From Paraburkholderia unamae (lineage in GTDB: Bacteria > Pseudomonadota > Gammaproteobacteria > Burkholderiales > Burkholderiaceae): a stretch of 64,000 bases of DNA. The position numbers were made by a program, and so were the translations under genes. The notes below the pieces were generated by a model, which saw only the letters and a program-made list of their open reading frames with translations, searched no databases and was not told the origin of the DNA. This document shows, one piece after another, positions 39,315-48,414 of this stretch; positions within the stretch are counted from its first letter, which is position 1, and each line of letters opens with the position of its first letter. The stretch is taken from NCBI RefSeq assembly GCF_003268775.1, contig NZ_QLSU01000007.1, forward strand, positions 276,185-340,184. Direction: 5' to 3'.

Positions 39315-41054
39315 TCAGGCCTGCGTCACGCGTTGCAGCGCCGCCTGCAACTCTTCAGGCTCATAAGCCGCCAGCACATCGGCCACGGGCTTATCCAGCG
39401 ACTTGAGCTGCGAGCGCAGGATCTCCTGCTTCACCACGAGCAACTGGCTCGGATGCATCGAGAACTCGGTGAGCCCCATGCCGAGCAGCAAGCGCGTGAA
39501 CGCCGGGTCGCCCGCCATCTCGCCGCACACCGAAACCGGCACGCCCGCACGCTTCGCCTCGCGCAGCGTATGCGCGATCAGTTGCAGCACGGCCGGATGC
39601 AGCGGGTCGTACAGATCGGCCACGGCGTTGTCGGCGCGGTCGATGGCGAGCGTGTACTGGATCAGGTCGTTGGTGCCGATCGAGAGGAAATCCAGACGCC
39701 GCAGGAACATCGGCAGCGCGAGCGCCGCGGCCGGAATCTCGATCATCGCGCCGACCTGGACGTTCGGGTCGTAGGCGAAACCGGCGTCGTCGAGCTGGCG
39801 CTTCGCCTCGCGGATCAGGTCGAGCGTCTGGTCGATCTGCTGCGCGTGCGCGAGCATCGGAATCAGGATCTTGACCGCGCCGAAGGCCGAGGCGCGCAGG
39901 ATCGCACGCAACTGCGTGAGGAACATCTGCGGCTCGGACAGGCTCCAGCGGATCGCGCGCAGGCCGAGCGCCGGATTCGCGGCGGTTTCGTAGCCGTCGG
40001 CGCCGGTCATGGCTTCGAGCGGCTTGTCCGCGCCCACGTCGATCGTGCGGATCGTCACGGGCAGCCCGTTCATGAGCTCGACCGCGCGGCGGTAGGCGGC
40101 GAACTGCTCGTCCTCCTCCGGCAACTGGTCCTTGTGATTCATGAACAGAAACTCGGTGCGAAAGAGACCCACGCCCGTCGCGCCCGAGTCGAGCGCGGCC
40201 TGCGCGTCTTCCGGCAGCTCGATGTTCGCGTAAAGCTGGATCTTCGCGCCGCACAGCGTTTGCGTGGGCGAGAACTTCAGGCGTTGCAGCTTGCGCCGCT
40301 CGAGCGCCATCTCGCTTTGCCGGTAGGTGTACTCCTCCAGCACGATGGGCGCGGGATCGACGATCACGATGCCATGGTCGCCATCGACGATGATGAGATC
40401 GTCCTGACGGATCAGCGCGCTCGCCTGCTGCACGCCCACGGCCGCCGGAATGCCGAGACTGCGCGCGACAATGGCCGTGTGCGAGGTGCGGCCGCCCAGA
40501 TCGGTCACGAAGCCCTGGAAGGTTTGGCCCTTGAACTGCAACATGTCGGCGGGCGCGATGTCGTGCGCGACGACGATCATCTCGTCGCAGCCGCCGTGCA
40601 GCGTAGCGGGCATCGCGCCCGCGAGCGACTTCAGCACGCGCTCCACGACCTGCTCGATATCGGCCTTGCGCTCGCGCAGGTACTCGTCCTCCACGTCGTC
40701 GAAGTGACGCGAGAGGCGTTCGAGCTGTTCGGTAAGCGCCCACTCCACATTGAAGCGGCGCGTGCGGATGAGGTCGATAGTCTCCTGCACGAGCATCACG
40801 TCGTTCAGGATCATGAGATGGACGCCGATGAACGCGCCCATTTCAGAGGGAGCGTCAGCGGCGAGGTCGGCGCGCAGCGCGTCGAGTTCCTGCTCGACGG
40901 CCTTGAGCGCCGCGCGAAAACGCACGATTTCGTCCTCGATCTGCGCGGGCTCGATGAGGTAATGGTCGACGTCGAGTGCAGCCGGGGCGATCAGATACGC
41001 TCGCCCGATGGCAATACCGCGTGATACGGGAATTCCATGCAGCGTGAACGGCAC
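39315..41054 (-). CDS. ptsI: PTS enzyme I (phosphoenolpyruvate-protein phosphotransferase)
   Basis: Takes phosphate from PEP and passes it to HPr. The 579-residue chain has TLHGIPVSRGIAIGRAYLI at the start, the active histidine H192 in GGRTSHTAIVARSLGIP, GVGLFRTEFLFMN, and the PEP-binding DFLSIGTNDLIQYTLAIDRAD. GTG 41054 is chosen because AGGAG sits six bases before it; a GTG at 41060 would overlap that site. It lies downstream of ptsH and the EIIA-Man gene. No sugar-specific EIIB/EIIC genes are near, so the relay is likely regulatory. Confidence 0.95.
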   Translation of the reverse strand: MPFTLHGIPVSRGIAIGRAYLIAPAALDVDHYLIEPAQIEDEIVRFRAALKAVEQELDALRADLAADAPSEMGAFIGVHLMILNDVMLVQETIDLIRTRRFNVEWALTEQLERLSRHFDDVEDEYLRERKADIEQVVERVLKSLAGAMPATLHGGCDEMIVVAHDIAPADMLQFKGQTFQGFVTDLGGRTSHTAIVARSLGIPAAVGVQQASALIRQDDLIIVDGDHGIVIVDPAPIVLEEYTYRQSEMALERRKLQRLKFSPTQTLCGAKIQLYANIELPEDAQAALDSGATGVGLFRTEFLFMNHKDQLPEEDEQFAAYRRAVELMNGLPVTIRTIDVGADKPLEAMTGADGYETAANPALGLRAIRWSLSEPQMFLTQLRAILRASAFGAVKILIPMLAHAQQIDQTLDLIREAKRQLDDAGFAYDPNVQVGAMIEIPAAALALPMFLRRLDFLSIGTNDLIQYTLAIDRADNAVADLYDPLHPAVLQLIAHTLREAKRAGVPVSVCGEMAGDPAFTRLLLGMGLTEFSMHPSQLLVVKQEILRSQLKSLDKPVADVLAAYEPEELQAALQRVTQA

Positions 41055-41250
41055 GCGCACCTCCTCTGGTTATTTGATGCTGCGGCAAACCGCTGCAATG
41101 CGCTCTCTCAGACCCCGGCGATGATTATAAATTCCGCGGCGGCCGAATGTGGCGATGTGCGCCTGCAAAGGCCTCACTGCGTCCTCGTGCAGCAGCCTGC
41201 GGCGTCGCCCGGAAGCATCGTCAAGCATCCTCACGAAGGCGCCGCACAAA

Positions 41251-41278
41251 AGAAAACGCCGCGGCTAAGCGCGGCGTT
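41251..41278 (-). terminator. Terminator-like hairpin between ptsH and ptsI
   Basis: AACGCCGC (41255-41262) pairs with GCGGCGTT (41271-41278), and the A-rich left side gives a U-tract on the minus strand. It would reduce read-through from ptsH into ptsI. Confidence 0.75.
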
Positions 41279-41306
41279 CCGGACTGACGCGAGAACTACG
41301 CGCGTC

Positions 41307-41576
41307 TTACTGACCTTCACCGAACTTGTCGGCGATCAGCTTGAGCAGCGCGCTCATGGCGTCGGCTTCGTCCGGGCCTTCGGTTTCGATCACCACGGTG
41401 CTGCCGATGCCCGCCGCCAGCATCATGACCCCCATGATGCTCTTGGCGTTGATGCGGCGGCCATTGCGGCTCATCCAGATTTCCGCCTGGTAGTTGCCTG
41501 CAAGCTGCGTCAGCTTCGCCGACGCCCGCGCGTGCAGGCCGAGTTTGTTCACGATGGTCGTTTCTTGTTGCAGCAT
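41307..41576 (-). CDS. ptsH: PTS phosphocarrier protein HPr
   Basis: An 89-residue HPr. The phosphorylated H15 is in KLGLHARASAKL, and the regulatory serine S46 in NAKSIMGVMMLAAGIGS is conserved as in proteins modified by HPr kinase. It is between the EIIA-Man gene and ptsI on the same strand. Confidence 0.96.
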   Translation of the reverse strand: MLQQETTIVNKLGLHARASAKLTQLAGNYQAEIWMSRNGRRINAKSIMGVMMLAAGIGSTVVIETEGPDEADAMSALLKLIADKFGEGQ

Positions 41577-41662
41577 AGGTCGATCCGGACGCAGTGTGTG
41601 GAAGTGTGGCTATGTTCTTGCGGTGAGTCTTGTGGCCTGGCTCGCCGTGGTGCGCCCCGCGC

Positions 41663-42247
41663 TCAGGTGCCCGCCGGCCTTAGCAGGCCCGCCTGGGCGC
41701 AATCCGCGCCAACCGTGCCACGCGTCACGCTCGTTGCGCTCTCGCTTGCAGCCTGGCTCGCAACCGGGTTCGCAGCCTGACTCGCCACCTGGCTTGCGGC
41801 GTCGGCCACGGCCTCGGCGCACGGGGTGGGCGCGCAGCCGCACTCGGCGGGAGGCGGCGTGCAGGGCCCGATGGTCTGGACGCCCTTGCTCGCCCCGGCC
41901 AGCGCCTTTTCGACAAGCGTGTCGAGCGGCGTGGCGCGGTAGCACACGGCGCGCACGAGCATCGGCAGGTTCACGCCCGCCAGCACGCGCACCTCGGGCA
42001 CGGTGGCGAGACGCGCCGCGATGTTCGAGGGCGTCGCGCCGAACATGTCGGTCAACACGAGCGCGCCGTTTTCCTCGCGCAGTCGCTCGATCTCCGAATT
42101 CGCCTTGGCGACCACTTCCGCAGGGTCGCTGTCGGGCAACACGTCGAGCGCGCCGATGCGCGCCGGGCAACCGCCATAGATATGCGCGATGCACTCGCGT
42201 AGCGCGGTGGCGAGCGGTGCGTGCGCAATGATCAGAATTCCTGCCAT
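41663..42247 (-). CDS. PTS EIIA component, mannose/fructose (ManX) type, with long C-terminal tail
   Basis: A 194-residue protein. The first 135 residues are an EIIA-Man domain with phosphorylated H9 in ILIIAHAPLATAL and LVLTDMFGATPSNIAARL. Beyond it is an unusual tail: a cysteine/proline patch (PCTPPPAECGCAPTPC) followed by short repeats of ASQVASQAANPVASQ type. Related proteins normally stop near the end of the EIIA domain. With HPr and EI downstream and no permease, it is likely a phosphorylation-state sensor that affects carbon storage or sensor kinases. The tail is rich in near-identical DNA repeats. Confidence 0.85.
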   Translation of the reverse strand: MAGILIIAHAPLATALRECIAHIYGGCPARIGALDVLPDSDPAEVVAKANSEIERLREENGALVLTDMFGATPSNIAARLATVPEVRVLAGVNLPMLVRAVCYRATPLDTLVEKALAGASKGVQTIGPCTPPPAECGCAPTPCAEAVADAASQVASQAANPVASQAASESATSVTRGTVGADCAQAGLLRPAGT

Positions 42248-42678
42248 GTCAGCGTGACTGCAATAAACGGCTCTGGTTGACCCGCCGGATACGCATCCGG
42301 CAGCGCCGAACCCGCGGCCAGCCGTGGGCTCGCAGGGTCGGAACACGCACCGCGCGGCAGCCGGAGCATCTTGTATGACGCCGGCTTGCCAGCCCGGAAC
42401 GCAGGCTCGCGGCATTGTAGCAGGGTCATTTTCGCGCACGCGAGGCGGTTCTGCTCACAGCGGCGACAGATGTCGCGCGCCGTTCACAGACCTGCGCCGC
42501 CTGCGTGACCTTTCGTGGTCCGAAAAGGCCAGAAGCCGCCCGACCACGCAAGGTCCTGGTGGAGCGCCTGCCCTGCAAAGCGCCCACATCCGTCAGATGC
42601 CGCCATACAGCGGGCTTTCAAGCCCGCACGCCAGGTGCGGCCCTCGAAACGCGGCCGCAACGCCGATCACAGCACAGT
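42248..42678. other. Intergenic region between gshB and the EIIA-Man gene
   Basis: About 430 bases with no supported gene; short open frames are shadows of GC-rich sequence. It separates gshB from the PTS genes, so these are probably not one operon. I see no clear terminator. Confidence 0.4.
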
Positions 42679-43632
42679 TCAGGCAGCCGCGCGCTCCAGC
42701 GCGTCGATGAACATCGCGGCCACGTCGAAGCCGGTCTGCTCCATGATTTCGCGGAAACACGTCGGGCTCGTGACATTGACCTCGGTGAGCCAGTCGCCGA
42801 TGGCATCCAGCCCCACGAGCAGCAGGCCGCGTGCCGCGAGCGTCGGCCCGAGCGCTTTGGCGATCTCGATGTCGCGCGCGGTGAGCGGCCGGGCCACGCC
42901 CAACCCGCCCGCAGCCAGGTTGCCGCGCACTTCGTTGCCCTGAGGAATGCGCGCGAGCGAGTACGGCACCGGCTCGCCGCCGATCAGCAGAATGCGCTTG
43001 TCGCCGTCCTTGATCTCGGGGATGAACTTCTGCGCCATCACGCTGCGCGCGCCGTCATGGCTCAGCATCTCGATGATCGAGCCGAGGTTCATGCCGTCCG
43101 CCTTCACGCGGAACACGCCCATGCCGCCCATGCCATCGAGCGGCTTCAAGATCACGTCCTGGTGCTCTTCGTGGAACTTGCGCAGGCGCGCGGCGCTGCG
43201 CGTGACGAGCGTGGGTGCGACGAAGTCCGGAAACTCGCCGATGGCGAGCTTTTCCGAATGGTCGCGAATCGACTGCGGCTTGTTGAAGATCTTCGCGCCC
43301 GCGCGCTCGGCGATCTCCAGCAGCCACGTGGACGTGACGTACTCCATGTCGAACGGCGGGTCCTTGCGCATGATCACGGCGTCGAAGCCGGTGAGCGCGC
43401 GCGAATCCGGCGCGTCCTTGAACCACGTTTCGCGATGCAGGTCCGCCGTATCGCCGACGATCTCGAAGCGCCGCACGTCGGCTTCGACCTGGCCATTGAT
43501 CCATGCGAGGTGCTGCGGCTCGCACGCAAAGAGCGTGTGGCCGCGCTTCGCGGCCTCGGCCATCATCGCGTAGGTCGAGTCCTTGTAGATCTTGAACCGC
43601 TCGAGCGGATCGGCGATGAAGAGAATATCCAT
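42679..43632 (-). CDS. gshB: Glutathione synthetase
   Basis: Adds glycine to gamma-glutamylcysteine with ATP. The 317-residue ATP-grasp enzyme has MRKDPPFDMEYVTSTWLLE, NKPQSIRDHSEKL, ILKPLDGMGGMGVFRV (ATP-binding loop) and GLLLVGLDAIGDWLTEVNVTSPTCFREI near the end. It follows gshA by about 125 bases on the same strand, so both steps of glutathione synthesis are encoded together. Confidence 0.96.
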   Translation of the reverse strand: MDILFIADPLERFKIYKDSTYAMMAEAAKRGHTLFACEPQHLAWINGQVEADVRRFEIVGDTADLHRETWFKDAPDSRALTGFDAVIMRKDPPFDMEYVTSTWLLEIAERAGAKIFNKPQSIRDHSEKLAIGEFPDFVAPTLVTRSAARLRKFHEEHQDVILKPLDGMGGMGVFRVKADGMNLGSIIEMLSHDGARSVMAQKFIPEIKDGDKRILLIGGEPVPYSLARIPQGNEVRGNLAAGGLGVARPLTARDIEIAKALGPTLAARGLLLVGLDAIGDWLTEVNVTSPTCFREIMEQTGFDVAAMFIDALERAAA

Positions 43633-43757
43633 ATCGTCCCTGTCGTTTCCCTGCGTGGCACCGGGTGTGATGCCGGGTGTCATGACGGCAACGCCCGCAC
43701 GGTGGCGGGCGCTGCGTTGTATTGTCCGAAGAATGGCGAACGAGCCCTTCGCGCGGT

Positions 43758-45047
43758 TCAGACCTGGATCGCCTCGGGGTCGGTCTTCTCCAGCTCGACC
43801 GACGCCGCGAGCAAACCGAGCCGCGCGACCACGCCGTACATGTAGAAGCGGTTCGGCGGCGCGGCGCCCGCTTTCGCGCGCGTGTCGGGCAGCGCCGTGT
43901 GCTCGAAGCCGAGCGGCACGAAATGCATGCCCGGCGCGTTCAGGTTCTGGTCGCGCTCGCGGCTGCCGTGCGCGCGGTAGAAGCCGCCCACCACGTAGCG
44001 GTCGATCATGTACACGACCGGCTCGGCCACTTCGTCGCCGATGTGCTCGAACGTGTACACGCCTTCCTGCACGATCACGTCGCGCACTTCGAGTCCGTCC
44101 TTCGTGGCCGACATCTTCGCACGTTCGCGCTTCGTGAGTGCGGCGACCTCGGAGGCGTCGTGCACCGTCATCACGCCGCGGCCGTCCGTACCGGCATCGG
44201 ACTTGATGACGACATAAGGCTTTTCGGTGATGCCGTACTCGCGGTACTTCTTCGCGATCTTCTTGAGCACGGCGTCGATGGCGGTGGCCAGTTGCTCCTC
44301 GCCCGTGCGCGCCTCGAAGTCCACGCCTTCCACGTGCGAGAAGTACGGGTTGATCATCCACGGGTCCACGCCCACCATCTTGGCGAACTTCTTCGCCACG
44401 TCGTCATAGCAGGAGAAGTGCGTGGACTTGCGGCGCACCGCCCAGCCCGCGTGCAGCGGCGGCAACACATACTGCTCGTGCAGGTTTTCGAGCACGGGCG
44501 GAATGCCGCCCGACAGATCGTTGTTCAGCAGGATCGAGCACGGGTCGAAGTTCTTCAGACCCAAACGGCGCTGCGAACGCTCGAGCGGTTCGAGCACGAT
44601 TTTCTGGCCGTCCGCGAGCGAGATCGTGACCGGCCCGGCGATGGTTTCGTCCAGCGTGCCGAAGCGCACGTTCAGGCCCGCCTGGCGCATGATCGTGGCG
44701 AGCCGCGCCACGTTCTCCAGATAGAACGCGTTGCGCGTGTGCATCTCGGGAATCACGAGCAGGTTCTTGGCGTCGGGGCAGATCTTCTCGATCGCGGCCA
44801 TCGCCGCCTGCACGGCGAGCGGCAACACTTCCTGCGGCAGGCAGTGGAAGGCGCCGGGAAAAAGATTGGTGTCGACCGGCGCGAGCTTGAAGCCCGCGTT
44901 GCGCAGGTCCACCGAAGCGTAGAACGGCGGCGTGTGCTCCTGCCATTCGAGGCGGAACCAGCGCTCGATGGCCGGCGTCGCGTCGAGAATGCGCTGCTCC
45001 AGTTCGAGGAGCGGGCCATTCAACGCCGTAACCAGATGCGGGACCAT
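43758..45047 (-). CDS. gshA: Glutamate-cysteine ligase (beta-proteobacterial type)
   Basis: Makes gamma-glutamylcysteine, the first step of glutathione synthesis. The 429-residue chain is not the E. coli type but the alternative family found in beta-proteobacteria, shown by RWFRLEWQEHTPPFYASVDLRN, KLAPVDTNLFPGAFH, FDPCSILLNNDLSGGIPP and YVVIKSDAGTDGRGVMTV. The start at 45047 (MVPHLVTALNG) is where the family begins; 45 further open codons upstream are not expected to be translated. Confidence 0.93.
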   Translation of the reverse strand: MVPHLVTALNGPLLELEQRILDATPAIERWFRLEWQEHTPPFYASVDLRNAGFKLAPVDTNLFPGAFHCLPQEVLPLAVQAAMAAIEKICPDAKNLLVIPEMHTRNAFYLENVARLATIMRQAGLNVRFGTLDETIAGPVTISLADGQKIVLEPLERSQRRLGLKNFDPCSILLNNDLSGGIPPVLENLHEQYVLPPLHAGWAVRRKSTHFSCYDDVAKKFAKMVGVDPWMINPYFSHVEGVDFEARTGEEQLATAIDAVLKKIAKKYREYGITEKPYVVIKSDAGTDGRGVMTVHDASEVAALTKRERAKMSATKDGLEVRDVIVQEGVYTFEHIGDEVAEPVVYMIDRYVVGGFYRAHGSRERDQNLNAPGMHFVPLGFEHTALPDTRAKAGAAPPNRFYMYGVVARLGLLAASVELEKTDPEAIQV

Positions 45048-45361
45048 AAGGGGTGACTCGCGGACGTAATGCTGAGATTGTAGGGAAACCGGCCCTTTAT
45101 CTGGGGACGATTGCGCCAGTTGCAAGATGGCTTTGCGCTCACGGATCCCCTTGGGCAAAGCGGGGTTCATCGCCTTGATCACGTTAAGCGATTCGACCCG
45201 GCCTCACCCGGCCCGCGCGGAAAACTCACGCCGGATATCCATTCTGGACCGCGCACCCGGCTGGACGCAATTGGGCACACGGTTTGAAGGGGCACTATGC
45301 GAACGCACGGGCGCATGCGTTATTCCCGCCGCGCCTCTTTTTACGCTCCGGCGGCGCCAAG
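45048..45361. other. Intergenic region upstream of gshA
   Basis: About 310 bases with no supported gene. It should contain the gshA promoter, but I see no convincing -35/-10 pair. The amtB terminator adjoins on the right. Confidence 0.4.
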
Positions 45362-45389
45362 AAAAAGGGCCCGCCAAAGAGGCGGGCCC
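45362..45389 (-). terminator. Terminator of amtB
   Basis: GGGCCCGCC (45367-45375), loop AAAGA, GGCGGGCCC (45381-45389); AAAAA to the left supplies the U-tract for the minus-strand transcript. Confidence 0.9.
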
Positions 45390-45452
45390 AGGTCGCTGCT
45401 GCTTGCTGCCTTGCTACATCAACACTGCATCAAACCTTGAGGCACGAGACGC

Positions 45453-46949
45453 TTACTCCACGCGCTCGCCATGCAGGATCACGTCCAGACCTTCGCGCTC
45501 TTCTTCTTCCGTGACGCGCAGGCCCATCACCATGTCGATCACCTTCAGCAGGATGAAGCTGACCACGCCGCTGTAGATGAGGGTCGTGGCCACGCCCTTG
45601 ATCTGAAGGATCACGCTGCCGTCGGCGCCGCCGATGTCCTTGACCGCGAACACGCCGGTCAGGATGGCGCCGATGATGCCGCCGATGCCGTGCACGCCGA
45701 ACGCGTCGAGCGAGTCGTCGTAGCCGAACTTGTGCTTGAGCCACGTGGCCGACCAGAAGCAGACCACGCCCGCCACCACGCCGATCACGATCGCGCCCAG
45801 CACGCCGACGAAGCCCGACGCCGGCGTCACGGCCACGAGACCGGCCACGGCGCCCGAAGCGATGCCGAGCACCGAAGGCTTGCCCTTGGCGATCCACTCC
45901 GCGAACATCCAGCCAAGCGCCGCGCAGGCGGTGGCGATTTGCGTGGTGAGCATTGCGAAGCCGGCACGGCCGTCAGCGGCGACTGCCGAACCCGCGTTGA
46001 AGCCGAACCAGCCCACCCACAGCATGGCCGCGCCGATCAGCGTGAGCACGAGGTTGTGCGGAGCCATGACTTCGCGGCCATAACCCACACGCTTGCCGAG
46101 CACGATACAGCACACGAGGCCCGCGATACCGGCGTTGATGTGCACGACCGTGCCGCCCGCGAAGTCGAGGATGCCGGCGCTGGCGAGCCAGCCGGTCGGT
46201 TCCCACACCATGTGCGCGATCGGCGAGTAGACGATGATCGACCACAGCGTCATGAACACGAGCATCGACGAGAACTTCATGCGGTCGGCAAACGCACCGG
46301 TGATGAGCGCGGGCGTGATGATCGCGAACGTCATTTGATAGACGAAGTACACGCTCTCGGGGATGGTCGGCGCGAGGTGGCTCACGGTGAGCGTCGTCGC
46401 CTTGTCGCCCTTGATGTAGTTCATGCCTTCAAGGAACACGCGCGAGAAGCCGCCCATGAACGAGCCGCCCGGCGTGAACGCGATCGAGTAGCCCACCACC
46501 GTCCAGATGATCGTGACGAGGCAGGTGATCGCGAAGCTTTGCATGAGCGTGGCGAGCACGTTCTTCTTGCGGACCATGCCGCCGTAGAAGAGCGCGAGGC
46601 CCGGGATCGTCATGAACAGCACGAGCGCGGTGGAAGTCAGCATCCAGGCGGTGTCGCCCGAGTTGATCTTCGAAGAGTCGACCGAGAACGGCGCGGTCGG
46701 CGCGGCGGGAGCCGCTGCTGCTGCGGCTGCCGACGCATCGGCCGGCGCGCTTGCGGCGGCAGCCGGAGCCGAAGCGGCGTCGGCGGCGGGTGCGGACGCC
46801 GGTGCGGCCGCGGAAGCGTCAGGTGCCGACGCGGCGGTAGCCGGCGCGGAGGCCGCGGCCGGAGCGGAGGCGTCGTCCGCCAGCGCGGCGCCGACGCCGC
46901 CGGCCAGCAGCGAGCCGGCCATCAGCAAGGACATCAAAAGTTTGCGCAT
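45453..46949 (-). CDS. amtB: Ammonium transporter AmtB with Ala/Pro/Ser-rich N-terminal linker
   Basis: A 498-residue trimeric ammonia channel. A signal peptide (MRKLLMSLLMAGSLLAGGVGAALA) is followed by about 65 residues of ASAPA-type low-complexity sequence, then the eleven-helix channel: FYGGMVRKKNVLATLMQSF, DFAGGTVVHINAGIAGLVCC (pore histidine), WVGWFGFNAGSA and DDSLDAFGVHGIGGIIGAILTG (second pore histidine). It follows glnK, whose PII product plugs the channel when nitrogen is plentiful. Confidence 0.95.
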   Translation of the reverse strand: MRKLLMSLLMAGSLLAGGVGAALADDASAPAAASAPATAASAPDASAAAPASAPAADAASAPAAAASAPADASAAAAAAAPAAPTAPFSVDSSKINSGDTAWMLTSTALVLFMTIPGLALFYGGMVRKKNVLATLMQSFAITCLVTIIWTVVGYSIAFTPGGSFMGGFSRVFLEGMNYIKGDKATTLTVSHLAPTIPESVYFVYQMTFAIITPALITGAFADRMKFSSMLVFMTLWSIIVYSPIAHMVWEPTGWLASAGILDFAGGTVVHINAGIAGLVCCIVLGKRVGYGREVMAPHNLVLTLIGAAMLWVGWFGFNAGSAVAADGRAGFAMLTTQIATACAALGWMFAEWIAKGKPSVLGIASGAVAGLVAVTPASGFVGVLGAIVIGVVAGVVCFWSATWLKHKFGYDDSLDAFGVHGIGGIIGAILTGVFAVKDIGGADGSVILQIKGVATTLIYSGVVSFILLKVIDMVMGLRVTEEEEREGLDVILHGERVE

Positions 46950-47038
46950 CTCGGTTTCCTCTTTCCTCTTGTCTCTCTGTGTGTCGACCAGAGCCGGCGC
47001 TGCGGCCTTGACTCTGGTCCCATGACCGCGGGTCGCCC

Positions 47039-47398
<360 letters not shown>

Positions 47399-47465
47399 TC
47401 ATGTCTTGTTTGCTTCTGCTACGGGCGCCTTGCGTGCGGTGCCTGTGCTCGCCTCCGCTTCGCCG

Positions 47466-47497
47466 GCGCACCGCGAGTCATCTGTCGTTCGGTGCGC
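47466..47497. repeat. Inverted repeat just downstream of the glnK start site
   Basis: GCGCACCG (47466-47473) and CGGTGCGC (47490-47497) form a perfect 8-base repeat directly after the predicted transcription start (about 47498). It could be a 5' stem-loop or a protein site. Confidence 0.5.
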
Positions 47498-47509
47498 GGG
47501 GCAGTAGTA

Positions 47510-47524
47510 GCAACACCCGTGCCA
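47510..47524 (-). promoter_or_regulatory. Sigma-54 promoter of glnK-amtB
   Basis: On the minus strand TGGCAC-N5-TTGC is an exact match to the -24/-12 consensus for sigma-54. Transcription would start near 47498, about 120 bases before glnK, as expected for NtrC-activated nitrogen genes. Confidence 0.88.
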
Positions 47525-47935
47525 ATTTGCTGCACCCCACGTCAAACCCTGTGTGACGGACTTCGATGCAAGCTCGGCCAAAGCCGGGGACAATGCCGGT
47601 CCGCGCCTTGAGGGGCGCGGCGCGCAAGGCCCTGGCCGAACGGCCAGCGTGGCGCGCGCGCGGTGGCGTCGCGGGGGGAACGTTGCTACAGTGTTCTGAG
47701 GCTTCGCTCCCGCGTGGGGCCCCGCAAGATGGCCATCACTGGGCTATGAACGGGCTACCGGCGGGCTACAAGCGGCCGGCAGCGGACAGGGATCACACGC
47801 GGGCGGGCGTTGCGCACCAGTTGCGCGCACGCACGCCGGCGCGCCGGCCGGTTCGCACCAAGATCGACCACGATCCGAAGCGGGGCACAGCCGAAACGAA
47901 ATTTGCACATTTTTTGTGCAGCGAAGGGGAACCGA
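47525..47935. other. Intergenic region between glnK and ubiK
   Basis: About 410 bases with no supported gene. TGCACA-N5-TGTGCA (47904-47920) resembles the NtrC-binding consensus but lies about 390 bases from the sigma-54 promoter and only 16 bases before ubiK. TGCACC (47530-47535) is a nearer half-site. Confidence 0.45.
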
Positions 47936-48193
47936 ATGAAACAACCGAACGACGTATTCAACGATTTGCAGTCGCGTGTGAGCGATCTGCTCAAGAACTC
48001 TCCGGCGCGCGACGTCGAGCGCAATGTGCGCGCCATGCTCTCGCAAGGCTTTTCGAAGCTGGAGCTCGTCACGCGTGAGGAGTTCGACGCGCAAACGCAG
48101 GTGCTCGTGCGCACGCGCGCACGCCTCGAAGAGCTCGAACGCCGCGTGGCCGAGCTCGAACAGAAGCTGCCGGTGACTCACCAGTCGTCCTGA
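47936..48193 (+). CDS. ubiK: UbiK-family ubiquinone biosynthesis accessory factor (BMFP)
   Basis: An 85-residue protein with an N-terminal amphipathic helix (DVFNDLQSRVSDLLKNSPARDVERNVRAMLSQGFSKLELVTREEFD) and a C-terminal coiled coil (TRARLEELERRVAELEQKL). This is the BMFP/UbiK pattern; the family trimerises and supports late steps of ubiquinone synthesis. AAGGGGA five bases before ATG 47936 supports the start. Confidence 0.88.
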   Translation: MKQPNDVFNDLQSRVSDLLKNSPARDVERNVRAMLSQGFSKLELVTREEFDAQTQVLVRTRARLEELERRVAELEQKLPVTHQSS

Positions 48194-48414
48194 TCATTTT
48201 GCCGTGCACGTTGGCGCTCACTCACCTGCGCGCACGTGCCCGGCTGACTGACGCATCACCGCAAGCGATCCGTACGCGCAACGAAATGGAACCGTAAAGG
48301 GGCATACGCCTCACCAGCCTGGCGCATGCACGGCGCACGGTACGTGTACGAAGCGTCTACACAACGCGTACGCGGCGCGCACCGCTCCCGCGTGCCCGCC
48401 TTCCGGAGAATCCC

